Shown: positions 34,797 to 48,000 of the stretch, in pieces
Numbering within the stretch: the first letter of the stretch is position 1
Layout of the letters: every line of letters begins with the position of its first letter
Source: Chrysaora quinquecirrha
Taxonomy: Eukaryota > Cnidaria > Scyphozoa > Semaeostomeae > Pelagiidae
Assembly: GCA_014526335.1 (NCBI GenBank)
Contig: JACTAT010000051.1
Coordinates: 2,580,411-2,644,410 of the forward strand
DNA: 64,000 bases
Direction: 5' to 3'
Position numbers and translations under genes: made by a program
Notes under the pieces: model-generated
The model's database searches: none
What the model was told of the DNA's origin: nothing
The model's input: the letters and a program-made list of their open reading frames with translations, nothing else

Positions 34797-35371
34797 TTTA
34801 GGCACTGGGCAAACGAACAAGCATTACTTATCAAGCATTTGAGATTTGCTTTAGGCTCTGGCCAAACGATCAAACATTTTGGTCCAACACTTGAATCTGC
34901 TTATCAAGCAAAGTGTTTGACCGTTTGGCCACGTCCAAAAACATTGCTCTTCCGACATTTTTTGTTTGCGTCAAGCAAGAAATGTTTTTGTACTTTTTCA
35001 ACAACTTCGCGGAAAGAATCTGTTTCTTTCTTCGTTAGTCAAGCAATGTTTTTCGACGTGGTCAAACGGTCAAGCTTTTGTTGTAAAGCAAATCTAAAAT
35101 GTTTGACCAACAATGTTTGATCGTTTGGCAAGGGCCTTACAAGCAATGTTTGTCCGTTTGGCCACGTCTCAAAACATTGCTTGACGAGCAGGTTTTGACA
35201 GCAATGTTTCTGGAAAACCTCAAATTCATTTTCTGCTTGCAGTAAGCAAAAAATGTTTGATGAGCATGTTCTGTTTTGTTTTGTTTTGTTAACAGTCAAA
35301 CACAAAGTATTCACAAGCTAGTTTCAAATTTCAGATTTTTGACAAACAATGTTTGATCGTTTGGCCAGGGA
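34797..35371. mobile_element. Nested cluster of family 1 foldback MITEs
   Basis: A partial arm (34797-34850, TTAGGCACTGGGCAAACGAA) adjoins a complete copy (34851-35140, TTAGGCTCTGGCCAAACGAT ... TTTGATCGTTTGGCAAGGGC CTTA). The rest of an older copy follows (35141-35371, CAATGTTTGTCCGTTTGGCC ... TTTGATCGTTTGGCCAGGG). The order suggests that the complete copy inserted inside the older one. Confidence 0.75.
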
Positions 35372-35799
35372 ATTGTTTGACATCTCGTATTTAGTAACTG
35401 TTATGTTATACAGACGTACTTCCAACTGTATACTTATATGCGTCATGTATCACCCATTCTGTAAGCACGACATCACTAAAATGCAACTTCTTGTTGCATC
35501 TTGCCATTGCCGCATTCGCAATGGACTTTGGACGATAAAAACCCAATGCCATGTAGAAGTATTAGTGACACGTTGACGATCGTAGGTCCAGTTTCGTTCG
35601 TTTGGTAGAATTCTGACCAGAGGAACGATTCAGTTCTAGAAAAAGATGTACATAGGTAGTCCTTCAGAGGTACAGATGGTGGTTGTATAGAGGTGTCCGC
35701 TGTGTGGAGGTTTGTTGTTTCAATGAAATTACCTTTCATACGAGGTTACTGCGTTGTATATAGAGGTTTCTCTGAAGGGAAGAAAGTGATGATGAAATT

Positions 35800-35930
35800 G
35801 TGTTCAAGCGCCAGTCGCTAGGATCTCAGTTGTAAGCTAACTAATCGAGACCTCGATCCTGGCTGTGACTGTACCGTAGCTGGGCTCGAACCCTGACAAC
35901 ACGAGTCAGCTGGATTACTGGAAGCTGGAT
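35800..35930 (-). mobile_element. tRNA-derived SINE, family A (minus)
   Basis: Reverse complement of the family A order: GCCAGTCGCTAGGATCTCAG, AACTAATCGAGACCTCGATC, CTGGCTGTGAC, then the B box as GGGCTCGAACCCTG. Confidence 0.75.
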
Positions 35931-35949
35931 TACTGGAAGCTGTCCTTTG

Positions 35950-36335
35950 GATAAAGGATTCTGGTCATGGAGGGTCCATTGTGTGATTTGTTTAGAAGTT
36001 GCGCAAAGTTTGATTTGTAGGGGGCCCCTTTCACCTCGTTCTGACCAGGCCTAAATGACCGCTAGTATTGCTTATAAAGCACAAGTTGAATTCAGCTTTT
36101 GTGGGCTTGACATGATACGTTTCTTGGTCTGAGGTGTCCTTAAGATGGAGGTCCGTTCTTGAAGGGTCCATTGTATGATTTGCGTAGATGTTGTTGAAAG
36201 TTTTATTTCTAGAGGGCCCTTTTCCCTTGTTCTTACCAGGCCTAATTGACCGTTGATATTATTTATAAAGCACATTATGATATAAAGCACAAGTTGAATT
36301 CAGCTTTCGTGGGCTTAACATGAGACGCTTCTTGG
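35950..36335 (+). repeat. Tandem duplication, 192-209-bp period
   Basis: AGGGTCCATTGTGTGATTTG (35971) recurs as AGGGTCCATTGTATGATTTG (36163). ACCAGGCCTAAATGACCG recurs as ACCAGGCCTAATTGACCG. CACAAGTTGAATTCAGCTTT at 36080 recurs at 36288. The second unit has a 17-bp insertion duplicating TATAAAGCACA. Confidence 0.8.
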
Positions 36336-37189
36336 TCCTTCTTTTCATGGTCATAGAAGAAGGTTCTAAAAATATCTAATAATCAGGAAAAGGTGTTAGA
36401 ATGAAAAAGGATGGTGCTTTCAACATGTTGACCACTTGGCAAACCCATTCTCGTGCCCAGAAACATTCTTTCATTGGAGAGCTTCACATTTCTGGGATCA
36501 TATTTTTTTGGTGTTAGAGGTGATGTGGACTCACGAACAATTCACACCAAATTACCTGCCTCGGGACAGTAGCTAATTTTAAAACCAAGTTGTGAAATTT
36601 CTTAGCTAATAAGTCGAAGGGTTATTATTGTCCAAAAAGTATATATCTTATATCTTATAATAGCCTTTACTGTTGGAGTTTGGGTTCAGCTCCGTCATCT
36701 ACGAAACGTAGGCTTGTTTTGGCTTCCGCTACATACACCAATCCTGTCTTTATGTTTGCCTTGTTGTAAACGTGCATTTATAGCTATACACGCTTATAGA
36801 ACATCATTCTTAAGAAAAACGAGGCTGGTTTTTGCGTTAATTTCTTGAGATCTTAGGGTTTGTTTTGGTTTCCCACATCAAGCTCCATTTTCTCACTGTC
36901 GATACTTAGCTGTCATGCTTTTCAGATTCCCCTTGCATACTTAGCATCCTAATAAGAGAAGACTGGACCTAAGAAAAGACTGGACCTAAGGAAAAGCTCT
37001 CATCATGTTCCTCTTTCTCCCGGAGAGTAGGGAGGGGGTGACAAAGTGGTAAATAATTAGTTAAGTAAATAAATTAAATAAATAAATAATTAGGCCCTAT
37101 TGCCATGTTCGAAGAAAAACTCTCGTTAAATCACTGTTAGTCGGTCAACATTATTAAAGGCGCTTGTCGATGTGCACAACGACGTCAAT

Positions 37190-37300
37190 GACGATTATGA
37201 TGATAATGGTGACAATGATGATGATAGTGATTATCATGATGATGATGAGGATGATGATGACGATGGTGATGATGATGATGGTGATGTTGGTGGTGGTTGT
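37190..37300 (+). repeat. (GAT)n-rich microsatellite
   Basis: Imperfect GAT/GAC/GGT trinucleotides (ATGATGATGAGGATGATG, GATGGTGATGATGATG). The antisense open frame rich in Ile/Thr is an artefact. Confidence 0.85.
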
Positions 37301-37779
37301 CATCAATATAATCCTAGTTAGTTCTTCCAACATAAAATAATCGAAGCTATTATCTATCCAACCAACCATTCCTTCCCATACTCATATTATCATCACTTAT
37401 CTCTGCCGATTCAATCTATTCTTGGTTTTGTAGTTTTCATATCCCTTTCTTAAACTAGCATTAACACTTCACCTATAACAGAATTGGTGTGAATCTTCCA
37501 AGATTTCTTTGATTCACTTTATAAGCCGTAAATACAGTCAATTAAGACTTTTTGCTCTTTGCGTGAGTGGTGGCGTGTTTCTGTTTCGCAATTCGTTAGA
37601 AATGGTGCAGATATTCAGAGGGAGGCTTAACTTTATGGGAGATTTAAAAGTTCAGGTGGAGGCTGTAGAACTTTTTTATGCTGTCTTAATCAGAAGTCCG
37701 TTTAAGTGCTTTTTAGATTACTTTAGTTAAGAGAGAGTTCAATTATGGCAGAGAAGAGCGACTTAGCTACACAGCCCTC

Positions 37780-37912
37780 CGAGGGGCATTTCACACTGCG
37801 AAAAAGCGTACGAGATTTCTATCAAACAAAAGGACTTTCAAGGGATTTCCAAGAAAACAATAGGACTTGCAGCAAAGGTATACGAGACTTCCAAGGAGTG
37901 AGTTGCCCCTCG
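37780..37912. mobile_element. MITE family 2, hAT-like, perfect 8-bp target duplication
   Basis: 133 bp, with ends CGAGGGGCATTTCACTGCG / CAAGGAGTGAGTTGCCCCTCG. CAGCCCTC is duplicated exactly at 37772-37779 and 37913-37920. Inner arms GTACGAGATTTC and TACGAGACTTCC are also arranged as degenerate repeats. Non-coding. Confidence 0.85.
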
Positions 37913-38261
37913 CAGCCCTCTACGAAATTCAGGTTTCTGATTTTAAATGTTCAGTTCAGATCTCGTTTTCGCAATTGATAAGGGTCAGTTCAATCCCTTT
38001 AATGGCTTAAGTTTTTATGGTTTTGAGACCTTGCCGTTTCCCAAAGGTTTTTCATATCTTGACTGTTCGTCCTATTGTAGCTAGAGATCTCAATTACTGC
38101 TGTCGGGTAGACTTGTTATGAGAGGCATTTCCTTGTCCTACAAACGCTTCCTGCCTTCCATTCTATCCTTCCCTGTTTTGCCATCCTCTGCAAACAACAA
38201 CAGCAACAATTTTCAAACAACAACAACTAATTCCTGTTTACGTAAGAGTTGGTAGTAGACT

Positions 38262-41100
38262 CATTACACGAGTCGTTCTATTTGCAAAAAGCAACCAATA
38301 ATTACCCGAACAACCGCTACAACCTGGTTGTTATTTGCTTCATAGTACACTCTGAGGAAGCAGCTGTATATTGTTGTAGTGTATTGTTTGTAGCTGTTTT
38401 CGAAAGGGTGGAAGAAAGTTAATAAGTCTAGGTTGGTAGTTCGATTGTCCCGCAATTCAATTCAATAGTGATGAAAGCAGCATAACTTGTACGTTTTGTA
38501 TTACTTGTTTTGATTATAAGATTGATGTGCTGTATAAGCGAATGAATGCATGTTGCAATGCGTGTGGTTCGAGCAATTACGTAAGTATGGAACAATATTT
38601 ATTGGTATCTAGCAGGCTGAATTGACTTTAAGCATTGTGTTCTGTGATTTACATGGTGTTAGTAAAAGAAATAATTACAATTTGAACATCTTAAACGTTT
38701 GATAGATGACAATAATATTATCAAGTGAATATTTAGTTAATCAATGAAGTTAAAAAAGATGATTAACTACTTTGATATGAAGAAGGGATCAAGCTTACAA
38801 CGAAAACAAGAACAAAACAACTTCTAAGTAAATTGCTGAGTAGTGAGTGCACCTTTTTTCTCCAGCACTTTGCATTTACCGGAATTTTATCCCCTTACTT
38901 TTACTTGTTTTGACCAGGCCGCTACTACTAGTTAAGCCTATCTGGAGTTTTGTGTAGAGAGTTTTAGATGGGAGTTGCTCAGCCTTTGACTGCTTTCTGA
39001 ACATTTCTTATCAATATTCTGCTGTGATTTTCAAAGCTTCTAGAGTTTAAAGAGTTTCTGAACGAAACATCTTGCCTAAAGATGTCCGGCCAACAGCTAA
39101 AGGGTATCACTGTCACGGGGATAGTGTTGTGCGAGGCAGCTTTTGATTTGGTGATGTCAGCTTTTCCTGACTTACTCGACCAGATTAAAGAAGTCGTAAA
39201 GAGTCGCTACGACTAGTAGAAATATCAGGTGGAATGGAAAGTGAAAAGCAAGTGTGAAAGAATCTTGGCCCGTATTTCTCTCCAAGTCTTGAGACTCTAT
39301 CTACCTCTATCGGGACCTTTGTCTCCATTTGGGCTTACATTCTCTCGATATATGCTGCATCGTGCCAAATATGCTTTAAGCCTTTATGTATTGTAAAGCA
39401 TATTTTCATTCGTACATGCACTTAACCCTTTCTCACATAAAGATCTTACGAATTAGGAACTTAAGTATCATTGATTCAATTTCTTAAACAAATTTGATTT
39501 TCATAATCTTTTTTATTCGATTTCATATTGTTTAATAAATTTTAGTTTCTACTCTTGTTAAGTTTAACATGCTTAGCCGTATTCACAAAAAGAATCTTTG
39601 CTTGGTACTTGGCAAAAAGCCTAGGAAAGTTAATTTTAGTTACGAAATTTGGTAAATTGACAGTTTGTTAATTTTTTGTGGCTTTTTAAGTTAAGAACTT
39701 CTTAACAAGGTTAACTGTTCCAGCAATTCTATCATCACTTTAAATCTGAGTTTTTCCTCATAGCTACGCCTCTTTTTTACTTTATTAAATCATTAAATTA
39801 AGAATTCTGTGAATGAGGGCAAAATGTTATTGAATGATGTTATCCAATCAGATTGCAGTTTGTTTGCAACCTCGTATGAGCAATAAATGCTTTCAGTTTG
39901 ATGTTAGCGTGATCAATATGGGTTATTTCTTCGATTTTACTTGGAATCGCTGGACCTCCCAGTTGTTCTTTTCTCCAAGAGCTGGCTAGGCAAGTGGTCA
40001 AGGTCCTTAATCTCTTGAAGATGGCTTTCTACAAGCCAACAGTGTCTCAGCTACTGGTAAATTAGTACCCAGAATATTCTATTAGTTTCGGAAATGGGAG
40101 CAAAAGCTGTGAGCCAGACCAACCTTTCGTAGCAGACAAAGCACATGTATTCCCTTTCCCAAAATTATTCAAGTCAAAGGGTAATGCTTCTTGTAACTGA
40201 CGGGTTTGTAATAAAAGAGCGTTCATGGTTTACATGAGAGCCCTCAACAACAACAACAAAAACAGCAGCAGTATACGTTGGAAAAAACAACAGATAAAAT
40301 GGTGAGGAACAGCAGCGAAATTAGGAGACTGGTGTAGCCCGTACCCATTCTACCCTTCCACTACCTCGGAGCATATCTTTAGAGGACCTATTCGGCCGAC
40401 AAAAACGCAGATAACATGTCGGCATAAAATGGGGAATGGGTTTTTCTCTGACCCGACGGTACCCAAGAATACGAGATAGCTTAATGGGAAGGTGAATCTA
40501 GCTCGTCAGCAGCATATCGTGCCATGGACATTGCGTCGAAGAAAGGCATTCTTATGTAACTATATCGATTCCGAGGAACAACACAGAGTTGCAAGGGCAA
40601 CGTCGATAAAGCTCTTTTTGTAGAAAGTACCCAAAGTAGCAATTTCTATAGAATACCCAAGGTAACCGTTATCTGCTGGATGAAATAGTTTCAAATTGTT
40701 CGAAAACCCACCAAAGTTGAAATGACGTTTGTTTACTTGTTTTGAGATCGAAATGCACTGCTGGATGCAACAAATCTAATCTATTCAGCTGCTTTGACTC
40801 ATTCGATCAAATCTACAATCATTCCACATGACATTCGCCCGCATTCGCCCTCTGATGATGCAACATAGTCTACATTTTTATGTTATCTGAGGAAAACTCA
40901 TAAATAGATATCAAGTTGATTTTCTAATCCAATAAAAATTTCAAGCATCCTTCAGTATTTTTCATTCTGCCGACTCATAGCTACAGAAGTTGTATGAAAA
41001 ATGGTCTTTCCTTGCTGCAAGGAGCTCTTTCTACGACCTCGTACCTCGTGGCGAATGGGCAAATGGGCAAGGCAATTATTTGATTTTACAGGTTTTTTTC
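38262..41100. other. Gene-free AT-rich region
   Basis: Apart from family 3 MITE ends near 38262-38440 (AGACTCATTACACGAGTC ... TTAATAAGTCTAGG), I see no exon, RNA gene or strong repeat on either strand. Confidence 0.45.
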
Positions 41101-41102
41101 TA

Positions 41103-41345
41103 AGTTGATGATGATGATAATAATGATGCTGATGACGATGCTGATGATGATGATTATGATCATGATCGTCATGATAATGATGAAGTTGATGATGATGATT
41201 GTGATGATGATGCTGATGATGCTGATGATTGTTATGATTATGATCATGATCATGATCATGATAAGGATGATGATGATGCTGATGATTATGATGATTATGA
41301 TCATGATGATTATGATGATGATGATGATGTTTAGGATGATTATGA
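41103..41345 (+). repeat. (GAT)n microsatellite
   Basis: About 240 bp of imperfect GATGATGAT, GATTATGAT and CATGATCATG units. It produces Met/Ile-rich open frames on both strands that are not genes. Confidence 0.9.
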
Positions 41346-42536
41346 TCTTTTTAAGAACTTTTTACAGACTTATTACATGAGTCTTAGTTTTCTTTAATCA
41401 AACCAAGTCTAATAGCAATCCGAGGTCGTAGTTTGAGCGATCAATAATTCAATTCAATAGGTAGTGCTTTACTAATGCAAGCATATTCTGATACTTCGTG
41501 GCTTCTGTACGCAATGCTTAGAATCGACCTTGCAGCTACCATTTAATAGTAGGTCTGTTCTTTTAAATTGTTTGCAAAATAAGGCAACTTTACATCTGTT
41601 TACACCAATGACAACTTGAAAACTGTTATCACAGTAGAAATCAATTCTTCACTAAACGATTCCAAATAACCCTGCAGTTACTCCCCCTGGCTTTTCTGTA
41701 TATAAACTCTACCTCAGTGTACATAACAATGCCGACAAATTCTAACCCAGGTCACTGCAACCATGCACAACAATCCACGCAGTGTTCTCGTGAGAGAAAG
41801 TAACTCTCTGCACAGTTGCCCAATGCTATATATGAATGTTCATGGGTCTAGCTCTCTGCTTGTTTGCGGATTTGGGAATTGCTTATTAACGGACCCCTCT
41901 TGATTCCAATTATCCTGATTATCCTCGTTGTGTGACTTCATCATGTGAAATTGTTTCAGCTGGAATATCTGTACGCCATGTTTATCTACGGAAACACGAA
42001 GACGTTAACAGCGTCACACTCGTTTCTTAAAACGGACTTTTTGCATGGTCGTCTTCCTTGTGACTCTAGTAGCGTTTCTTACAGTAAATCATGGAAGGAA
42101 GTTACTTTTTGGCCTTAATTAGTTCCTTTTCGAAATTTCCTGGTTATAAGATGATAACTACTAATCTTATTCAGTTATACCAGAGTTGAGTAATACACAA
42201 TATCATCAATACGAGATTACGTGTCATTGCCTTTCAAGACGAGGCTGCGGAGAAGGTTTATAATGACGTTTTTCATTAACTGTTCCTTAATAATGAGACT
42301 GTGCTACAAGGAAAAGAGATACTTGATTCTACACAGAAACAATCGCTTTCTCAAGGTTCGTTGGTTTGTTATTAGTATTCTTCTGCTTTTTTAAGTTGAA
42401 ATACATAATGTCGTTTCTTTGATCTTTCTTGTCGTAAGACAGAATTCTGTACTACTTTGAGGAAACATTTTTCTCTTCGTTTTGTGCGCTAAACTGTTCT
42501 TCAAACTTAGTTATTATTTTTGTCTCATTACTCATA
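41346..42536. other. No recognised gene
   Basis: A family 3 MITE end (ACAGACTTATTACATGAGTC, about 41365) is the only feature I see. Confidence 0.4.
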
Positions 42537-42815
42537 TACTGGTGATGGCTATGGCTGATGATGATGGTGAGGATGATAAAGTGATTATGATAACGTTGAT
42601 GATAAACGAATGATTTATGATTATGATTATGATTATGACTACATTGTGATTATGGTCATGATAATGATTGCGATTATAGCTATAATGATGATTATGATGA
42701 TGCTGTTTGATGATGATGGTGGTGATGATGGTGGTGGTGGTGATGGTGGTGATGATGATAATGATGATTATTAGGTTGATGATGATCATGATTATGATTT
42801 TTATGCTTGAGCGAT
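42537..42815 (+). repeat. (GAT)n-rich microsatellite
   Basis: GATGATGGTGGTGATGATGG and TTATGATTATGATTATGA runs over about 270 bp. The antisense open frame (Ile/Thr/His-rich) is an artefact. Confidence 0.88.
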
Positions 42816-43975
42816 CATTCATTGATCTACTTGCTCTGTACAAGCCTGTCCTTTAATTGACAATAACTGCGATGCTATTTAGCAATACAACCATGGAACT
42901 GTTTGCTCATACTTGAACTGTTATTAATAAAAGGATATAAAAGAACGATTTAAGTGCAAATCCTTGAAAATGACCTTCTAAATGTCCTATCAGAATGAGT
43001 GACATGTGAGAATGAAAGCAGTGAAATGAATCGGTGGATTGGACGCTAGAAGCGAAGTCAAGTTGAGCAGGCAAGAGGTGTTGATTGGATTAACCACGTT
43101 TGTGTCACATTTTTATAACCAGTGATCATCTTCTATACAGGGGCACTAGTGGGTCATTATAAAGCCAGCAAGAATTTCTAATTCTCTAAACAGTTTCCAA
43201 CGTAAAGCTGAGATTACTCACTGTGGTCAAAATCCATGCTTTTTATAAAGAAATCGAACTGAAACTGAATTTTGAGATCTCTTGATTTAATTGTGGAATT
43301 GTGGAGGCTGTGTTCTAATCAAAGTCCAAAGATTAATCGTAAAAGGTAAGAGTAAGAAGAGTAGTGAAAACCAGAATTTCCTTCTTTTAACGATGTGATA
43401 ATTATTTGTCGTTTCGAAAAGCACAGAAATCGAGACGTTTTGTTTCTCAAAAGAAGTGCTTCCTATAGTACGCCACACAGTATTTCGCTAAGTTGTTTGT
43501 CCTGTCACTTTTTCTGGAAAACAGTAGTTAAAAAAAGATATTGTTGAAATATAAACTTGATCATTATGAGATCGATCGTAGATTGGAAAATGCGAGCTCT
43601 GTTATCACATGTTTCCACTGAGTTAACGTGAGATGCAATGTCGATCGCTCGTTATTGGCAAATCGACGGAATCAATGGAATCAGTGGAAAACCATTGGTA
43701 TCACATGCAAATCAAATATTATGACGATATACGCTACAGAACGGACATTTTGTTAGGACTTAGCGACTTAGCTAGATATTCATTTCTTATTGCTCCGCTA
43801 TGACGAACTTATAATGGAGTGAGTGTATACGATTAATTGATGGTTTAAGTTTATCAAAAACAAAATTTCCAAACGGCGATGTACATTCTGCCATTTAGTT
43901 ATAGCTGTATCGCAAAACACAACTCCTTGACCGTGTAGCAAGCTCGATACCAACAATTCATTCTACAGAATGCTA
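42816..43975. other. No recognised gene
   Basis: AT-rich intergenic DNA; short open frames lack any recognisable domain. Confidence 0.4.
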
Positions 43976-44639
43976 GAACTATCATGATGATTATAACGAC
44001 GACGGTGGTGATGATGATAATAATGAAGATGATGATGATAATGATTTTGAACTCAGTTCCTTGACGCACAGTTGCATGCACCAGAACATTTGTAGTCTTC
44101 AAATATGTTTGTAACTTAATAAAAAAGCCTTGAATTTCTATATGTTTCTCAAGGTCTTAACCCTCCCGTTACGTTATTTCTTACGGTAGATCGTAATGAG
44201 GTCCTGACTGTAGCTACATTGGTACCTAACAATCTTCCAAGCTCTCGATTTTTATAATATTTCATTATGAGGGCGAAGCATTTCCATGTGTATTTTTCGG
44301 AATGGGGGTGCAGCCCCATTTTCACACCTTCTTTAATATTGTCATCAAGTTTCACTTGGTGTAAGCTTTTCTTGACGTGAGAAAATTCCTCGGATCAACC
44401 TTGATAGAACTCTCAGCAGAAGGCTACCGATGTGGAGCTGGGGAAGGCGGGTTCGATTTTTATTAGCGGTTTCCTTTCGATCTCCTGCTAATTTTCATGG
44501 TTAAAAGGAAACAGACTATTTCATCTTTGCACTTCACACCCAATGACCACTTCTAAATGCTCTTATTTCAGAACAATTTGTGTTGAATTCTATTTCGTGG
44601 TGTCTCTTGAATCTTTGTATTTTCGTTTTTTTATTGGAA

Positions 44640-44744
44640 TATGATGATTGAAATATGATCGTGATGATTACAGTGATTTCTATGATCATGTTTATGATTG
44701 TGGCTGATGATGATCATGATGATTATGACGATGATGATGTTGAC

Positions 44745-44781
<37 letters not shown>

Positions 44782-45095
44782 CTGATGATAATTATGATGA
44801 TGATTACGACGATTGAATCACCGTCGATGATGATAACTGTGATTAATGTTGATTATGATTGACATTATTGATTACAATAACGATCAAAGTGATGTGATAA
44901 GGATGATGCGAATGTTGATGATGGGTGTGATTACATTAATGATTATGATGACAGTAATGAGACTGGATTTGAATTATCAAAAAAGGGTGATAATAAAGAT
45001 GATAATGAAGGTGGTGGTGATGATGATAAAAGTATCATAATGATTAATGGTGGTAGTGATTATGATGATTATAATTATGATTGTGATACGATGAA
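44640..45095 (+). repeat. (GAT)n microsatellite
   Basis: Includes a pure core of about 15 GAT units near 44740-44785, degenerating over 450 bp. A smaller GAT/GAC stretch lies at 43980-44055. Confidence 0.9.
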
Positions 45096-48000
45096 GAAGA
45101 TTTTCGCTCCAAAATTTATATGAAATCAAGCAAAGTTAAAGCAGTTTATCACTGTGATGTGAATAGAATTAAGCCCTGAGCTGAAACAGAAATCACTAGG
45201 AGAAAGGAAACTGGAGAGGCTTTCGGCTTTTTATTTACAAAACGATATAACGAAAGAAGAAATTGTCACTTTTTATTAAACAATGAGGCGGTACGTTTGA
45301 TGTGTTGCGTGGATTTCGCACCATCATTTGCGATACGATTGAAGAAATGACGACACCTCTTTTTCTTCGTGTGAATCTTTGAACTTTGACATGATTGCTA
45401 CAATGCTACATTTTTCATTGTTGTTGGTGTAGAGTGAATTTCGCTTTTAAAAAGTTTTAAACTCGATATATTTCATAGTGTCCATAGCCTCTGAGACAGA
45501 CTTTGTTTGGTACAAAATTAACGCTTTTTTAGGAACTTTTAGCTTCGTTTTCGGACTACACTTTCTTTTGTCAACCCCTAATCGGAACTCACCCCTGACC
45601 AACCTCAGAAACAAGAGTTCACTCGTTTGCCCTTCTGCAATCATGGATAGTCATATAGATTTAGGGTCTATGTCTTTGCCCCCTGCCCCAAGGGGTGGGG
45701 GCTAGAAGGGGGTTAGGTTGGGTAATAAGGGATCTGAACTTGCACGTGCACGTACATTTCCATAAATGTATCAACAGTTTTGTTCATAATTGCAGCCGAT
45801 TCTAGAAGAGTTTCTTGATTTTCATTAAACGAGCTAATGTCGTTTCTTTCTTATAAGATGTTTCTTATGAAAAATGAGCCAAAAGTGTTCTTTGTACGCA
45901 AAATTCTTATGAAGGTCGTTCTTATAAAAGATTACTAGCATGGGTGCCAGAGTCCAAATAGTGCAGGAAGGAGAATAAGGGGTTTTTTATTTTTACTTTT
46001 GAAGACTCTCGCACCCAAGGTAAGGTGTACATGCTTGTGACAGTAAATTACCGACAACTTTTAAAGTGAGAAAACATCTGTCGTTACTAGTCAATCATTT
46101 TAACAACTTGTTCAGTTATTCACAGTTTGGAAAACCTGTTGACATGTTTGCCATTTTCAAACATTGTTTGTTTTTGAAGTGTAAATTTTTCCAGTAAGCC
46201 GTACCAAGGAATTACATAGGCATCAAACAAACCCTCTGACCGCTGAAGCCGGGTTGTCCTTGGCGCATGCGTTCTTTTGATATTTTCAACTTACCTGGAA
46301 CCAGTCCCCCAAGCTTTGTAAAGCCGTCAGCCGTTTTGTTATCGTTAAAGTTGAAGAAATCGTGCTTCGTTTGAAAGGCTTGGAAATTTGACTTGCATCA
46401 AAATTTTTCCAAAAATATGTTTATTCAACTGGCTATGTAGTTAGATACGTCTATCTATATAAGGTACTAGATATACGACGCCCTATTAGGGTATTGGGAT
46501 ACTGTATAGGTTATTTCCAGAAAAAGGGATATGAAATAATTCTAGAAAAAAGGGTATAAGTGATTTTTTAGATAAAGGAGAGATGTTTTAAGAAACTGCG
46601 AGTGATATGTCGAGAAAAATTGCTGGGATATGGATAAGGGGATATCAGAGATATCATGACCCCCTAGACCCCCCTAGGGGTCTTAGTTTCAGAATGCTTG
46701 ATAGTTTTAATTGAACATCAACTTAAACATTAAGATACCACACCACCAAAGCCACAATTACCACGCAAAGGCCGGTCATAAGAAGAGCCACTTAAAAAAC
46801 TCCCAAATCTGAAGTGTTTGTGGTCTGATTCTTGAGTAAATCTTATCTGTGGCCAGCAATGCTGAAGACCTGTTAAAAGAGGGGGAAATTTGAGTAGTAT
46901 CTGCACAAAAGAGACAGAAGTTGGGACAGTCTTCCATGTTTCCATAAATCATGCTGAAATCATACCCGTTTGAAGCTCAAGATGTTCCATATAATTAGAA
47001 TTCCTCGTTCAGAATAGAAAGACTTTATCTTCACTGTCTCACTGTCTCACAACTTTCCAGTTAATTAGAGATAGCAGAGTAGTAGAGATGCCCCCTATGA
47101 AGGCTTGGTATCTGGTGTTTTGTGGCGATTGGCTGGGGGTATTAAAAGGTTTTTGCCAGTAGTGGTATTCCAAAAGAATCTTGACCTGACACTATTTGGA
47201 ACTAATCAAGAAAAGTATACATTTCATCCCCCCAATCTGAGATTCTTTCCGACGGTCTTGTGTGTCATTACCAATACCATTTACTGGCATCATTGGGGGT
47301 CTTTTTGGGGGCTTAGGTAAGGTTGCCACACATGGAGCAAACGAACCTTGAACCTTAGTAGCAGGTCATTTCAGCATCATTTTCCATTCATGCTATTGAC
47401 CTGCTCGTTTTTCATCGATGATAAACGAGTTAAAACTCGCAGAATCCGCCTTCTTAGCCAAATAACAAACAGATACGAACAATTTGTGTCTTGTAAATTT
47501 CTATAAGTATCATTTGTTACTTGACTTCGAAATAGACGTATTACTGGTTATGCTAACCAAAAAGTATTCACATAATATCCAAAATTGAAGCATAATTTCT
47601 AAGTGGTTTGAATTCAATATTTCTAAACATTTTGCTTTCAGATTAAAATGTTCAAGTTCTTTGAATATCGTTGTGGGTTTTTCTAATCCAGCATTTTAAT
47701 ATGCAACATTCCAGATTTAATTCAGATCTTGTGTTTCATTTATTTCTACTCATTTATTTTATCCAGTGATTGTCAGCAGATCAAACTGAATTATTACTTA
47801 TTATTTACGAGTGCTGTTACTTATCTGAAAGATATTTTCACTATTTTGCAGCTTCACGTCCCACCTCCCATGCATATTCTGTCCCATACTTACTTTTGTT
47901 AGAATTTTTCTATACATACAGTAAAAGTCCGCAAATAAGAACCATAATTTATTAAGAACGTACTGCTTGAAATTACATATTTTGTATCAAATAAGAAACA

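Noticed and set aside
41086..41380. Met/Ile-rich open frames on both strands
   Set aside because: GAT microsatellite translation.
44149..44355. 68-codon open frame on the minus strand
   Set aside because: No recognisable domain, no splice partners, and gene-free surroundings.
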